A stretch of DNA of 64,000 bases, taken from NCBI GenBank assembly GCA_035771175.1, contig CM069611.1, positions 14,352,366 to 14,416,365 on the forward strand. Reading direction: 5' to 3'. Below the pieces are notes generated by a model. It was not told the DNA's origin, did not search any database, and saw only the letters and a program-made list of their open reading frames with translations. The position numbers and the translations under genes were made by a program. Below are positions 24,925-36,090 of this stretch, piece by piece. The DNA comes from Paratinospora sagittata. Its lineage: Eukaryota > Streptophyta > Magnoliopsida > Ranunculales > Menispermaceae. Each line of letters starts with the position of its first letter. Position 1 is the stretch's first letter.

Positions 24925-25484
24925 ACCAACCTATTAAACTCTTGCTCATACTCCCTGACAGACATGTTGCCCTGGGTCAGGTGCAGAAACTGGATCCGAC
25001 GCTGATCCCTCGTTGCTCATGTATAGAACTCTTCAAAGAACAACTCTTTCAATCTAGTCCAAGTCTGGATCTCACCCTTCGTAGGCTCGATTCTTTCCCA
25101 ACATTTGTTTGCATTGTTCATTAGCTTGAACAAGCCAAGCATGACTTTATCGTGCTTAAAAGCCCGCATGGCACTGAAAAATGGTCTTCATCCTCGTCAA
25201 ACATCCCTCAGCTAGCTCTAAGTCCAAACCCCCTGGAAATGCAACTGGATTCTTATTCTTGAAGGCTTTCATGACCTTCTCATAGTGGACCTTCTTCGCT
25301 TTCTCAGCCTCAGTTTCTCTCTCTATAACATACTGGACCCCAACTGGCCCTGCCTGATCCCCTATTGCTGTGGTGGCGGCCTAACACCCTGTGTACAACC
25401 TAGCAACTCAAGGATCCGTGCCTGTTGCTGCTGAGTAGCCTCTAAGACTGCCTCAATATGCCTAAGGCTTTCCTCTAGATCCAT
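24925..25484 (-). pseudogene. Gag N-terminal part of element B
   Basis: Gag starts with ATG at 25484 (MDLEESLRHI), followed by a Gln-rich stretch (QQQQ, near 25430). The frame is broken by stops after about 50 residues, and capsid-like coding ('LLMHEQ'-type blocks matching element A gag) follows in mixed frames to the solo LTR. It is a counterpart of 12508-11900 in element A. Confidence 0.75.
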
Positions 25485-25656
25485 GGCTGATCCCGTTCTT
25501 CCCCTTTCTCGAAAATTTTTCAACAAGGGAAACATATCAGGATCTCAATCCATGAAAAGGTTATCCTTAAGATAACTACCTATAATAATATCCATAAAAA
25601 AATATAACATCATATAAGTCTTTTATTAATTTTAAGGTTTTTAAACCTAAACACTC

Positions 25657-25670
25657 GCTCTGATACGAAA
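25657..25670 (-). other. Primer-binding site of element B
   Basis: On the minus strand it reads TTTCGTATCAGAGC two bases after the LTR end: the initiator-Met tRNA complement with one mismatch. It marks the next LTR as the 5' LTR. Confidence 0.82.
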
Positions 25671-25672
25671 CT

Positions 25673-27866
25673 TGTCACGATCGACAACAAGTGACATCAT
25701 GACCGGCACAGATCCCTGGGTATATTCTTCTCAATACCCCCGACATCCTGTTCAGCCTCAACATAACTTGCTAAACATATGCAATCCTCAAGCAACAATA
25801 ATCCAGATCATAAACATCATCAAAATAAAAATTCCCAAAAATGAATACAACCCATCTAAGTGTTAAATAATTACATTAGGGTTATTGTGTACATAGCCTC
25901 AAAAATACAATACAACATGAACAACTAACACCTACTTCACAAAAGATCACAGGAAGTGCTTCGCATTTAAGCCTTCCCTTTCCCCCTCCTATCAGAACTT
26001 GAAATGATAAGGAGAAGGTGTGAACTACAACAAGCTCAGTAAATGTTTTCTACAAGTGGCAATATAGATTCATTGATACAAATAAGGCATACGTTCATCA
26101 AAATAGTTCAAATAACATGATGAGATACAAATATTATATACATGCTGAAATATAATGCATCCATGACAATAATCCATCAACGCATTTCAATTTTCAAACA
26201 TGCAAAATTCCATCCTAATCTACCTCCTGAGTAAGAAGCGATCAAGGGTCTAAGTTCGCGATAGTCAACTCCCGATCCGACATCACATACTCACACTCTA
26301 TTAGGATTCCTGGGGTTGTGTAGCTAATAGGATCAGCCCACCGAAGACATTCTTCATGCCTAGGCGATCCTATCTACACAAGCCATAAAATCTTTTGCTA
26401 GGACCACAACTAGTGATCACAATCTAGCACATGAGATTTCCTAAAATCTCAGCTAACAAATGCACGTATTCGCTAACCCTTCATGCTTATGTCCAAATCC
26501 ATTTCATGAATCATTAAACATGCATTACACATAAATATCCATTCAAAAACATTTCTTATACTACAATGGCACATATAGAAACCAAATACAAAAGAACACT
26601 CACAGTCGATTGGCTAGACTAGCCAATCCAATTCCAACCAAAACAAGCACTAGGATGCCACCATTGATCCTTCAATGACAAGCAACATCTAAACCATGAA
26701 TTTGCCCTCAATCGGCACAATTAGGACACTTGGGTCATCAACACACTGCATACAAATTAAGTTCATACATCCATCAATAATAGTCCATACACATGCCAAA
26801 AGTCATGATTTAAGCCCCAAATTACATGCCAACACTTAACTCTAACATGGTTGAACCAATGTGCCAACAATTTTAGCTCATTCAAGCCATAAAACACTCA
26901 ATTAAATCACATGCAACCCAAGAGAATGCCAAACAAAGATTCAATGATCAAACCCACATCAATACAATGCATTCTCAACCGAAATTAGATCATTAGACAA
27001 ACAATCCAGCCCTAGGTAGCCACAAATACATCAATGCTCACCTAAGAAAACAAATCCTAGCCGATCCCCAAAATATGAGTACCAAAACCCTCATAGCTGG
27101 ACCAAAGAAATGAGCATAAGTTCACCTTAGCCATGCCTTGATCAAAACCAACACTAGGGTGTGTTCAAGGACTCCAATGTACACCACATAGGTGACACGC
27201 AAGACCAAAGTCAAGCTCTAGCTATGATACTCAGAACATGGTCTCAAACCCAGAAAATACAATAACAAACACCCCTAAAACAAACTATGTGATGCTAATC
27301 TACCATGGAAGCAAGCCTAAATAGCTAAGCGGTGAGGATTTATACCTTAGAAGCCAAGAAATCCAAATCCTTGCTCAATCTCCTTCAAATCCCCTTTTCT
27401 CTCTTTTTTTCCATTATTTTCTCAATGTTCTAATGTGCAAATGAAAGGCAAATAGGTTATACACCAAGCCAAGTCATTAGTGGGGCCCACACAAAAGTCA
27501 CATTTTTTCGTATTTTACCCAGGTGGAACGTGTTCCAGGGCCATGGAACACATTTCATGACTTTTGGCTCAGAACCATTTCTGCCAATGTGGAACGCATT
27601 CCTGCAGTGGTGAAACTCATTCTAGGTTTCTAGGTTTTTTTATTTTTCTTCTTTTCACTACACGGTCAATACACATCGGAATTTTTCGTATAATAGGTCG
27701 ATTTCTATGTAAAAATGCGTTCCAGACTCATTTTTAATATCCTCTTGCTCATTTGGGCACAAGACATGGACTTACGAAATTGAAACCACATACAAATACA
27801 CACACATGCGCATATCCGGGTGCTCTATGGGTGAAGATGACATCATCCTAAGGTACGGTCGTTATA
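25673..27866 (-). repeat. 5' LTR of gypsy element B
   Basis: A 2.19-kb LTR, termini TGTCACGATC and GGTCGTTATA (the last base pair of the usual TTACA has changed). It pairs with 16475-18259. The element lies within minus-strand coding that continues at 27867. No coding sequence inside. Confidence 0.85.
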
Positions 27867-29381
27867 GGTAATGCAAAAATTCGCCAAGTCCAATTGACCT
27901 TCCTTCTTGGACTATAATACTGGGCCAACCCTAACCTCAGTAAGCTGAGCAATCGCATCCTCCCACAGGGGCTCTAGCTTTGCCTCCCAAATCTCACGAG
28001 CCTTCGCACTACTAACGCTGACCTTAGAGTTTTGAGTCACATACCCAACGTTCTCCTCGACCTCCTCCATGGAGATAGGATCTGTAAACATGGGGCAGAG
28101 AGCTTTTTTCTTTTCTGAGGGAAAAAATTCGACCCAACTTTCTTCTTCACTTTCCCAAAGGATGGGGCAGGCAAAGTAGAGCTACTCATGAGATCAGAAG
28201 CGAGAGGAGTGGATCTGACTTTACTGGATTGGGCGGAGGCAGAACCATATGCCTTCCAAACCAACCGCTGTTGAGCAAGCAACAACTTGGCTTCATCCAT
28301 CATAACAGGCAGTGGAGCCATCCTCATCTTAGAATGAGGGTGACCAAGAACCCCTGAGGGAGTCAAAGAACTAGACATTGGAATCACTGCGACATCCAAC
28401 TACCCCACTCACCACGATGAGGGATTGGATTGGCGATCACCAACAAGGCTGACTTGAAGAAATCAACTTGATGAAGGCACGCTTAGATGACCGAAAGCTA
28501 CCCAAATAATCAATAATCTCTTCCAATTCTTCAAAAATATGAGGGTGATGCGTACAACTTGCATGCTTCAAGAACGAACCAATGAGGGTAGAAAACTTAA
28601 GCATGAGTAGAGCTATCCAAATACCCCCTCCCTCCCCCTTTTGCCTTACCTAGCAAGTGATATCTCCGGTGAATCTAAGGCTTTAGACTCTCGTCCACCC
28701 AAGCCCCGCTAACAAAAAACCATTTGCTTATCTAAGAAAGACCATACTGAAAACTCGTTTCAATCAACTTCTCACAACGATGCGGCACGGTCCCCATACC
28801 AGCCGCTAGAACTACCATGCTAAACCAACTTATACAAATAAAGGAATTCCCTATGGCTGAAATTCTCAAGACCATGCTTCATCAACAAAAACAGGCAACT
28901 AACCAACAACCCCCAGACCCAAGGACACAACTGGGTAGGCAAAACCTCTATTTTAGCTAACAGCTCTCTTAGAATGGGTGAAGCAGAAGCCGAAACCCGT
29001 GAGCAAACATATCTTTGCTAATGGCAATCTCTCCTTGATGACGCAGAGAACAAGCCCTCTCATTTTTTTCAGGAGCCCTGAACCGAACGGTCGAGGGAAC
29101 CCCAAATTCATAGAACACCTCATGGACCTCCTTGGCCGTTACGACTAACCTATACTCTTGCGTCTTGAAGGTCGACTTAGAAACTTCCTCACCACGGCCC
29201 ACTCCGTCATCTCCTGAATCCCTTCCAAGATGAAAAGAATCAGACGCACACAACACATCCTTACTAAGAGGAGTGTCACTGGAAAAATAACTAGAAGAAG
29301 AAGACTCCGTTGCAATACTAAGATATGGACTATCCAGCGTGTAAGGCCATGAAAACCAAGATTATTATACTGGGCACTCAT
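27867..29381 (-). pseudogene. Unclassified retroelement ORF (gypsy 'Transposase_28'-like), broken
   Basis: A minus-strand coding relic starting near ATG 29381. Across two overlapping frames (29381-29145 and 29256-28969) it has a Ser-rich acidic N-terminus and then a block ending 'DMFAHGFRLLLHPF', which resembles the signature of the putative gypsy-type transposon domain (PF04195). Further weak similarity runs to about 28650. Frame 28399-28037 is Ser/Lys-rich and low in complexity, as in the linker of that family. It is cut by element B at 27866. It faces away from the LTR at 29772, so it could be an antisense ORF of a Tat-clade gypsy element or a gag-like ORF of a non-autonomous one. Family assignment rests on memory of the motif only. 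Confidence 0.5.
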
Positions 29382-29771
29382 GATTTCTACCTAAGTCACC
29401 AAACAAGGTAAAACACGAAGTGTACACCCAAACACTCCTAACCACCCTAAACTCAAACGCAAGAAGCAACGCGACACTGCGCGAATGATGAATAAGGAAC
29501 CAAACTTGACATTTTTATAACATAGAAAGGAAGCCTCTCAAACTCCTAACCAATGAAAAAAGAAAACGAAAGGAAAAGATAAAACTAACCTCTACTCATT
29601 AGTGACAACGCGTGAACTCAAAAATAATGAATGAGGAGCAAGTTTACCCCCTCTATATATAAGAAAAAGTAGGATCCACATTACTAAACAACTCCCGCAA
29701 CGCCGAATCAAATAGATCAAATGGTGAGCAAATCGACGCACAAGACCTCAGACCACTCACCATGGGCATAC
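29382..29771. other. Non-coding stretch upstream of the minus-strand ORF
   Basis: No open frame is supported. It contains TATATATAAG at about 29652-29661 on the plus strand and a possible minus-strand TATA (TTATAAAAATG) near 29515-29525, which could serve the ORF ending at 29381. No polypurine tract is visible before 29772. Confidence 0.4.
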
Positions 29772-30426
29772 TGTTACACCCAAAAATAAACAAAGGAGAA
29801 AATGAATGAAAAAACCAAGAAATAAGATAAATGAGAGGGATAGTTAAAAAAAACCCGACCGAAAACCCTTAGCCAAGGCCGAGAGAACACATTCAGCCAA
29901 GGCCGAAAGGCCCCCTCAACCACGACGGAGGGGGGCCTCCCAGAGTCCATGGCCGAGGGGCCCCCCTTAGCCACAGTTGAGCGTTTTCTCTCAGCCAGGG
30001 CCGAGATCCCTTCTTCGGCCACAGTCGAGGGCGATCTTCAATCTCTACTGAAGGCGTCCCACAAACCCTTTCGATACATTGATTACAATTAGAATACCAT
30101 CTAATACGGATCTCGAGACTCATAATGACAAGTCAACTCCTGATGAAGAACGACACAAATCACTCTTCTAATGGAGCAGGACATTACATGCTCAAGGCAC
30201 CCCCCTTTCACTATAAAATGGGACCTCATTCTTCAGAAACAAGTATGCTCTAAGTCTCCAACTTTACATACTTCCACTTTATTTTCCTATAGTATCTAAC
30301 TTAGGCATCATAGTGGTTTGGGAGAGATCCACCCGATATCACCACCTTTGTAGGTCCGGAGCGAGGGAATCTTGCCAGAGAGATTCAGAGGAGGGGCATT
30401 AAATTTTAGCATTCATTCAGCCAACA
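29772..30426 (+). repeat. Probable LTR with GC-rich degenerate repeat
   Basis: It starts TGTTACACCC and has a plus-strand TATA box (TATAAAAT, 30212-30219). A plausible end is CAGCCAACA at 30426, giving TG...CA termini. The stretch 29862-30055 is strikingly GC-rich for this window and repeats variants of AGCCAAGGCCGAG. The open frames in it are by-products of the repeat. Neither PPT nor PBS is clear, so the ends are provisional. Confidence 0.5.
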
Positions 30427-30682
30427 TCAACCCAAGGTCAGACACAGGAGATTTTTGGCTGAGACACATCCTTTATCTTTGAGTCAACTCGTCCCAGCTT
30501 TTGGCTTTGACTTTGTTTGATCCACTTGAATTGACTTGTGATCACTTGACTCTTGTATTGGTCTTCTGACTTATCCTTGGTGCTGAAACATGCTCAATTC
30601 AACCATTACCACCATGATTATATTGTTTGTTAGCATCAAAACACTTAGGAGAATTCTAAGTGGAAAATCACTTAGGTCAACA
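30427..30682 (-). repeat. Start of a minus-strand Sirevirus-like LTR (G)
   Basis: The right end at 30682 is the LTR start (TGTTGACCTAAGTG on the minus strand), and a polypurine tract lies just to its right at 30683-30697 (minus-strand AAAAAAGGGGGAGAT). Only about 250 bases are present; the left side runs into the GC-rich LTR. This is therefore the U3 end of a 3' LTR. Confidence 0.65.
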
Positions 30683-30768
30683 ATCTCCCCCTTTTTTATG
30701 ATGCCAAACAATATAAACTTGATAAACAAAACAATCAAATAATATTCATAGCATGATCAAGATAACAT
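30683..30768 (-). other. Polypurine tract and 3' interior end of Sirevirus-like element G
   Basis: On the minus strand a 'GGCATCATAAAAAAGGGGGA' stretch precedes the LTR start, the usual Sirevirus layout of a CATCA-type motif plus PPT. It is cut at 30769 by another LTR. Confidence 0.7.
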
Positions 30769-30909
30769 TGTTATCTCAAGGAACCCCATAATGTGAACGT
30801 TTTGTTGATTCCAAACTACTCACCAAAGTATCTAATGATCTTGTTAATTGTTTCAGTAATGTCAAGAATCAAAGTCAAAGAGTTGAGCTTATTAAGCTTA
30901 CAAGATAAC
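30769..30909 (+). repeat. Fragment of an H-type Sirevirus LTR start
   Basis: It begins TGTTATCTCAAGG, as at 3000, and follows that LTR closely for about 140 bases. It is then interrupted by an Athila-like LTR at about 30910. Confidence 0.8.
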
Positions 30910-31839
30910 TTGAGTTTTGGTTAGTGTTTTGCATGTCAATTTGTGAGATTTTTAAGTGCATTTGTTTAGTTTTAGTTGTTTTGTGCATGATTTGCATACT
31001 TAGTTGTTTTAGGGTAATTTAGGTGTTAACTTAGGTTTTTAGAAGCTTTTTGTCATGAATAAACCATGTTTGATACATGTTAGAACAATAAGAAGCATTT
31101 ACTTTTCATTTAGTTTTTCATATTTTGATGTTTTGATTAATTACATAGTGCTTACTTGTGTTTTTGTGTTTTGTTTTGGAGGGAAATAAATAGCTCTAAA
31201 GTAGGGTGAATCAAGGCTCAAATGGTGATGAAAATAGGCCAAGAACAAGTGCAAGAAGTGTACAAGGAGTGGACCAAAAGCCAAAGAAACACACAAGAGA
31301 GAAAAGCCAAAAAAGACTGTTGTACACGCTTTGGGCGCCACGGTGCCACTTTAATTGATTTATTTGCAATTTTCCATGCTTAATGCTTGTAACTTGTTGG
31401 CCCCCTGTTGGATGAATTTTGATTCGAGTTCTTACACTCGAGAGAGGTGTTTTCAAATTTGAATAAGTGAATTGCAACCTAAGGAGTTTGTATCGAGTCG
31501 AGAAACTTACAACCCCTTTGAAATCATTGGAATTGAATCATAGATCCTAATGCATGCTTTAATTGTTAATTTGCACTCGAGAGAGGGAATTTGTAATTGA
31601 AGTATAGGTGTTTGAATTTGCATTCAAGAGAAGGGTTTGAACAAATTAGGATTCATGATTTATAAACCTAAGAATTAACTCAATAACACTATCTTTTGAA
31701 ACTCATATAAAGCAACATAGTGAAATCAAATTCATTCATTGGTTTTCTCTAATTCTCAGTGTAATTGCATAATTTAGTTTTAATTTTAGTAACTTTAAAT
31801 TCCGACACATTAATCATCCCATTTTGATCACCTAGATAA
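30910..31839 (+). repeat. Athila-like LTR fragment (P)
   Basis: It matches, in inverse orientation, the LTRs at 38996-40394 and 62397-63882, beginning near 'ataacttgag' (TGTTAAGTCGAG in the 62397 copy). It contains two 'cactcgagagag' phrases near 31436 and 31574 whose complements recur in the other copies. It is cut at 31839 by an inverted Sirevirus LTR, leaving about 60% of the LTR. Short open frames here are chance. Confidence 0.7.
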
Positions 31840-33186
31840 TGTTGGCCCAACATAATCGTCCAAGAGGGGAGGTGAAATGAACTTGGCGGATTTTCGCATT
31901 ACCTTTTTAATATTTTAATTAAAAAAGTAATATGCGCAGATGATAACAATCCAAATACCAAGTGTAGGAAAATAAATAAACGCAAATGATTTAGAGTGGT
32001 TCGGTTCCCCTTGACCCTACATCCACTACCCAATCGCACCGATCAAGATTTTCAAATCTATTATTGGCTAATCACTTAAAGGCGGATTAAAAGCAGTTTA
32101 TACTAACTAACACACGGGCCTGGTTAGAAAACCACTAGAACGGTAACCTACATGAGGGCTCAGTTAGAAAGCCACAATCTAGCCTACATCAGGGCTTGGC
32201 TAGTAAGCCACTACTTGCAACCAACTTACAAGTGTGATTACGTGTAGTACAAATAAGGTATAGTCCCGGTTGATAACCAAGTCAACAATACATCAAGATT
32301 ACAAGATATAGAGAAGTGAATAACAACATTCTCAACAATTTAAGCTTACAATCTTGAATGAGTAAACAATCACTATTCCAACCACTATGATTCTAAATGA
32401 AGTGGAATGTTGAAATAGTTTCTCAAAAATACATGCAATTGTTTCAAAGTATATTTATGCAAGTTCAATAATCGTATGCATACATGTATTTCTAAATATT
32501 GATTCTAAGTATGATTAATGAAGCACAAGAATCAATATGTAAGTTATTGATCAAAACTTATTGATTCAAAATAATCAATGTTCAGGCATGTGAATCAATA
32601 TATATTAGTTATGATCAAAACAATCGATTCAAACAATATATGTATTAACCACAAGAATCGATGTTAATCAAACCACATTAAACCATTATCAAGATAATAC
32701 AAGATGAAAGCACAAGTAAGGTTTCACGCAATAGAAAAAAAAATGATTTTGATAATATGTTAAAACAAGCAATAAAATTGTTTCTACTCAAAGCACAAAC
32801 GCTAGAATTGAAAAAGAAAAGTTACCCAACTTAGGTAAGATGAAAATCGTCGATTCTCCAAGGTGTATGTGGTTGAGAGGCTTCTCTTCCAAGAATGATG
32901 AAGATCAACAAGAATGTGATGAAAAACACTTAAGAACAACTTGATCAAACACTCTAGAACTCCTTTCTAGCTTCTCAAAGATTTTGGAATAGTTAGGAGA
33001 ACTTTTCAAAAGATTGAATTGAAAACTCAAATGTAGTGAACTTTGGCTTTGAATGAAGGAATAAATGGCTCAAGAACTTGTTTAGGACGAGTATAAATGA
33101 TGTAGAGAAAATTGCACAAGTTTTCTTGATTTTGCAAAAGTTGCTCTTCAAATGAGCAAGTGTGGTATTTATCGAAAAAAGAGAAA
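31840..33186 (-). repeat. Sirevirus-like LTR fragment J (R-U5 side)
   Basis: It starts TGTTGGCCCAAC at the left (inverted LTR end), with the 'agtggttcgg' phrase near 31993 that recurs in the other Sirevirus LTR ends. It ends just past an inverted TATA-like element (TATTTATC, 33166-33173). It shares its TATA-proximal sequence ('tgctcatttgaagagcaac' on the minus strand) with LTR K at 38940. U3 is missing. Confidence 0.75.
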
Positions 33187-33312
33187 TAGAAAAGAAGAAT
33201 AAAGAAGAATAAAAAGAGAAATAGAAAAGAAGTGATGATATATTATTAAGTAGTACTATATCTTTTTGCTTAAAAATTCTTTATTGTTTGTCATCATCAA
33301 AAGAGGGGGACC
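33187..33312 (+). other. 3' interior end and polypurine tract of a Sirevirus-like element
   Basis: A plus-strand 'GTCATCATCAAAAGAGGGGG' stretch at about 33290-33309 is directly followed by the LTR start TGTTGGCC. This is the typical PPT layout of Sirevirus-type copia elements. Only about 125 bases of the interior remain. Confidence 0.75.
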
Positions 33313-33817
33313 TGTTGGCCTAAGTTGTTCATCACTTAGCACGCTCTATAAAGGTGTTACAAATCAATAAAGAATGTATTACGTGGTGCTAACGTTTCAA
33401 ACAAGCTTATATCTCAACACCTCAAGAAAGTGAAAAGCAGAAGAACGATTCGATCAAGGACTTCACGTTCACATTATTCCTTCAACATATACAACGTTCA
33501 ACTCAAGTGTGAAGATTCCATTGAAGATCTCATAAAGACGAGTTGAGTCTGAATATCTTGAGAATTACACACAAAGAATGTAAGGCATCTTTCTCTAATC
33601 ATTATGTTTCAAATGTTTTTCAAAACACTCACAAATCAGTTGCACATGTCTTTCAAAACTGCATATATTTCTTGCATGTTTTAATCAATGTACTTTATTG
33701 GTATTTAAAATAACTCAATTTCTCGATCATTTGCATACTTGATTTAATCCATGTTTAATTGTGTTTTATCGAGCTTTAAACGAAATATCAAAACTATTTT
33801 TAAGAGTCTTTCAGGAC

Positions 33818-34395
33818 GCTAAAATCTTTGCAGCATTCTCCTGAAGTTGATAAGTCAGAACATTGATGAAATATTAGGATGTTGCCATTCATTCAATGTT
33901 GAATTGAACTGACTCATTAGGACACTTACTTGTAAGTAGCGACCTCACTTAAAGTCAACCTTTGAAGTTGTCAGGACGCTGACTTTGCTTCAGCTCGCTG
34001 ATAGTTATAAGTTGGAAAAACTATCAGGACGTTGCCCGAAAAGGAACGCCCGTGTCATAAGAACCAACTTGATAACTTTCAGGACACTGATTGTAGCGTA
34101 CCTAGTATTTTTTTCAATGTTTTAAAATGTTTGGACGCTTACTTGTAAGTAGCACCCTCGTGCATTTAAATGTTTTAAAACAAAGCAGAACGCTAACTGT
34201 CAATTAGCGCCCTCATGGTTTAGTCGCTTTAATAGTCAAAGTAAGTTAGGACGCTTACGATTAAGTAGCACCTTCACTTCACTGTTCAGCAGAACGCTTA
34301 TGCTTCATGAGCGCCCTTAAAGAACAAAACGACAAGTTGAGTTTATGCGTCAGGACTGATTAGGAAATCAGGATGCCAATTCAACCCTGTCACTG
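33818..34395 (+). repeat. U3 hairpin array, copy 2
   Basis: About eleven units with arms like AGGACGCTTA and TAGCGCCCTC, including one nearly perfect palindrome near 34133 (GCTTACTTGTAAGTAGC). The array ends 250 bases upstream of the TATA box. Confidence 0.85.
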
Positions 34396-35459
34396 TTCTG
34401 ACATGTACACTCTTTTCAGATCACTTTTCAGAACGGATCTTTGCACAGGATCCTTTTCAAATCTATCAGAGATTTTCTCTGATGCATGAATCAAGCTTTC
34501 TGAAACATTCCTTATTCATGTAATCTGAGAAGAACCATAATGGTCATAAAAATTGCAGTTGCCATTTTTGTGATACATTCTAGCTGTTGTGAGTAAACGT
34601 TCACTTTGAATTTCAAATTCAAATATCTAACAACTATTTCCTTCTAAGTCTATAAATACTAATACTTTGTATCAAACAAACCACAAATAATTTTATTGAG
34701 CCAAAATTTTTTGAATCTTAGTCTTGTTTGAATCTTATTATCAAAAAGTATTTAATTGTTCTAGTTTCTCAAAGTATATTCATACTTTACTTATTCAAAA
34801 GATTTTCATACTTAGTTTAAACTATATTCTTTCTTTGAAAATCTATTTGAATTATACAGAACTGTTTTCTACTCAAATTCTGAGCTCGAATTTATTCTTA
34901 ACATCAATATTGCTGATGAAGAAATTTGAGAGATAGTTCACAAGATACAGTTATACCTAGTTTCATATCTTAGAACTGTATCGAGTTATAACTGTAGTTA
35001 TACTAACTATTGAATACTAAACCATAAGTTTTCATGCTTATCAAAACATCCCGTATGTTTTATCTATTTGGAAAACTTTATGAGTTTATATCTATACACT
35101 TGTCTTATGATTTCAACTTCAATGTTTGATCAGATGAAAGAGTTTTTGAAGAAGCATTTTACAATTATTTTACAAGACACATATCACAAGCTTTTCGAAA
35201 CTGCACTTGAGCAATACCGATCATTAAAAGGTTAAAAGGGTTGTAAGTGTATTTCTCTTAGAATTACACACTCAAGTTTACATATCTTTGTAATGCTATA
35301 TATGAGCTTAACTGTAAAGTGTTCTACCTAGTTAGAACCAACATCGTTATCGTAATTTGGTATGCTTGTGTGTTTCAAGAATGAAACAACCAGGTCAAGT
35401 AAATGTAATTCACTTAATGATTTCAAGGTTGAAATCATTTCAAGGTTATCCTCACTTGG

Positions 35460-35630
35460 AAGTAGGATCACGGTTCTTCCTTATCTCGTAAAAGGATCAC
35501 AGTTCTTCCTTATCCCGTAAAAGGATCACAGTTCTTCCTTATCCCATAAAAGGAACATGGGTTTTTCCTCATCCCGAAAAAAGGAAATGTGGTTCATCCT
35601 TAGCTCGCAAAAGGATACGTTTGCCTTGAA
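35460..35630 (+). repeat. U5 tandem array of about 34-bp units
   Basis: Five to six units built on CTTATCCCGTAAAAGG with spacers such as 'atcacagttcttc'. The inverted form of the unit recurs in the U5 part of the LTRs at 43028, 48193, 50919 and 58569. Confidence 0.85.
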
Positions 35631-35895
35631 CCTGTAAAAGGGCATGTATAACGGTTTGGCTCTCACTCATAAGAGAATTAGTTAGTGGATTAAGAAAATC
35701 CTAATCGGGAGATTAGGTAGTGGATATAGACGTGGCCGAACTACTATAAATGTTAGTGTGCTTTACTTTATGCATTTTACTTTATGGATAGTATGTGAAT
35801 TTAATTCCAACGTACCAAAGTATATCACTAAGCCATTGGAAAAGTATAATTTGACCATCACACCCAATTCACCCCCCTTCTTGGGTGCACCAATA

Positions 35896-36090
35896 TGACC
35901 ATGGCAGCCACTGCCAATCCAAGCAGAAGAAGTTGTGAAAGATAATATCTTGTTACTCTGGCAACAAGATTCGGATGGGGAACCATCTGTGGGTAAGATA
36001 TTTCTGTGAATATCACATTCAAAATTTTGCAGACAACTATAGTTGCTATGAAACAAATTTCGAGGAATGAGTTCTTTAAGGGGGGAAGGT
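35896..36090 (+). pseudogene. 3' end of a gypsy chromovirus-type interior with PPT
   Basis: The stretch ends 'aaatttcgaggaatgagttc', then a purine tract AAGGGGGGAAGG at 36079-36089 before an LTR. The sequence upstream looks like the last part of integrase and its 3' untranslated region, too short and broken to translate. The rest of this element is missing. Confidence 0.65.

Larger units (their letters stand above)
33313..35895 (+). repeat. Complete Sirevirus-like LTR (plus strand)
   Basis: A 2.58-kb LTR beginning TGTTGGCCTAAG after a PPT and ending near 'GGTGCACCAATA', the counterpart of GGTGGACCAACA in the other copies. In order: U3 hairpin array (33818-34395), TATA box (34651-34658), and a U5 array of about 34-bp units (35460-35630). 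Small open frames within it are not credible genes. The right flank is not a PBS but gypsy sequence. Confidence 0.85.

Noticed and set aside
24654..25124. Open frames across the right end of the solo LTR
   Set aside because: They cross the LTR/gag junction and have no family signature; chance frames.
29774..30123. Two overlapping Arg/Pro/Trp-rich open frames on the minus strand
   Set aside because: They are produced by the GC-rich AGCCAAGGCCGAG repeat in an LTR; composition follows the repeat and no domain is visible.
31141..31477. Minus-strand frames with hydrophobic stretches resembling a membrane protein
   Set aside because: They lie in an Athila-like LTR fragment, and no such frame is kept in the related LTRs at 38996 and 62397.
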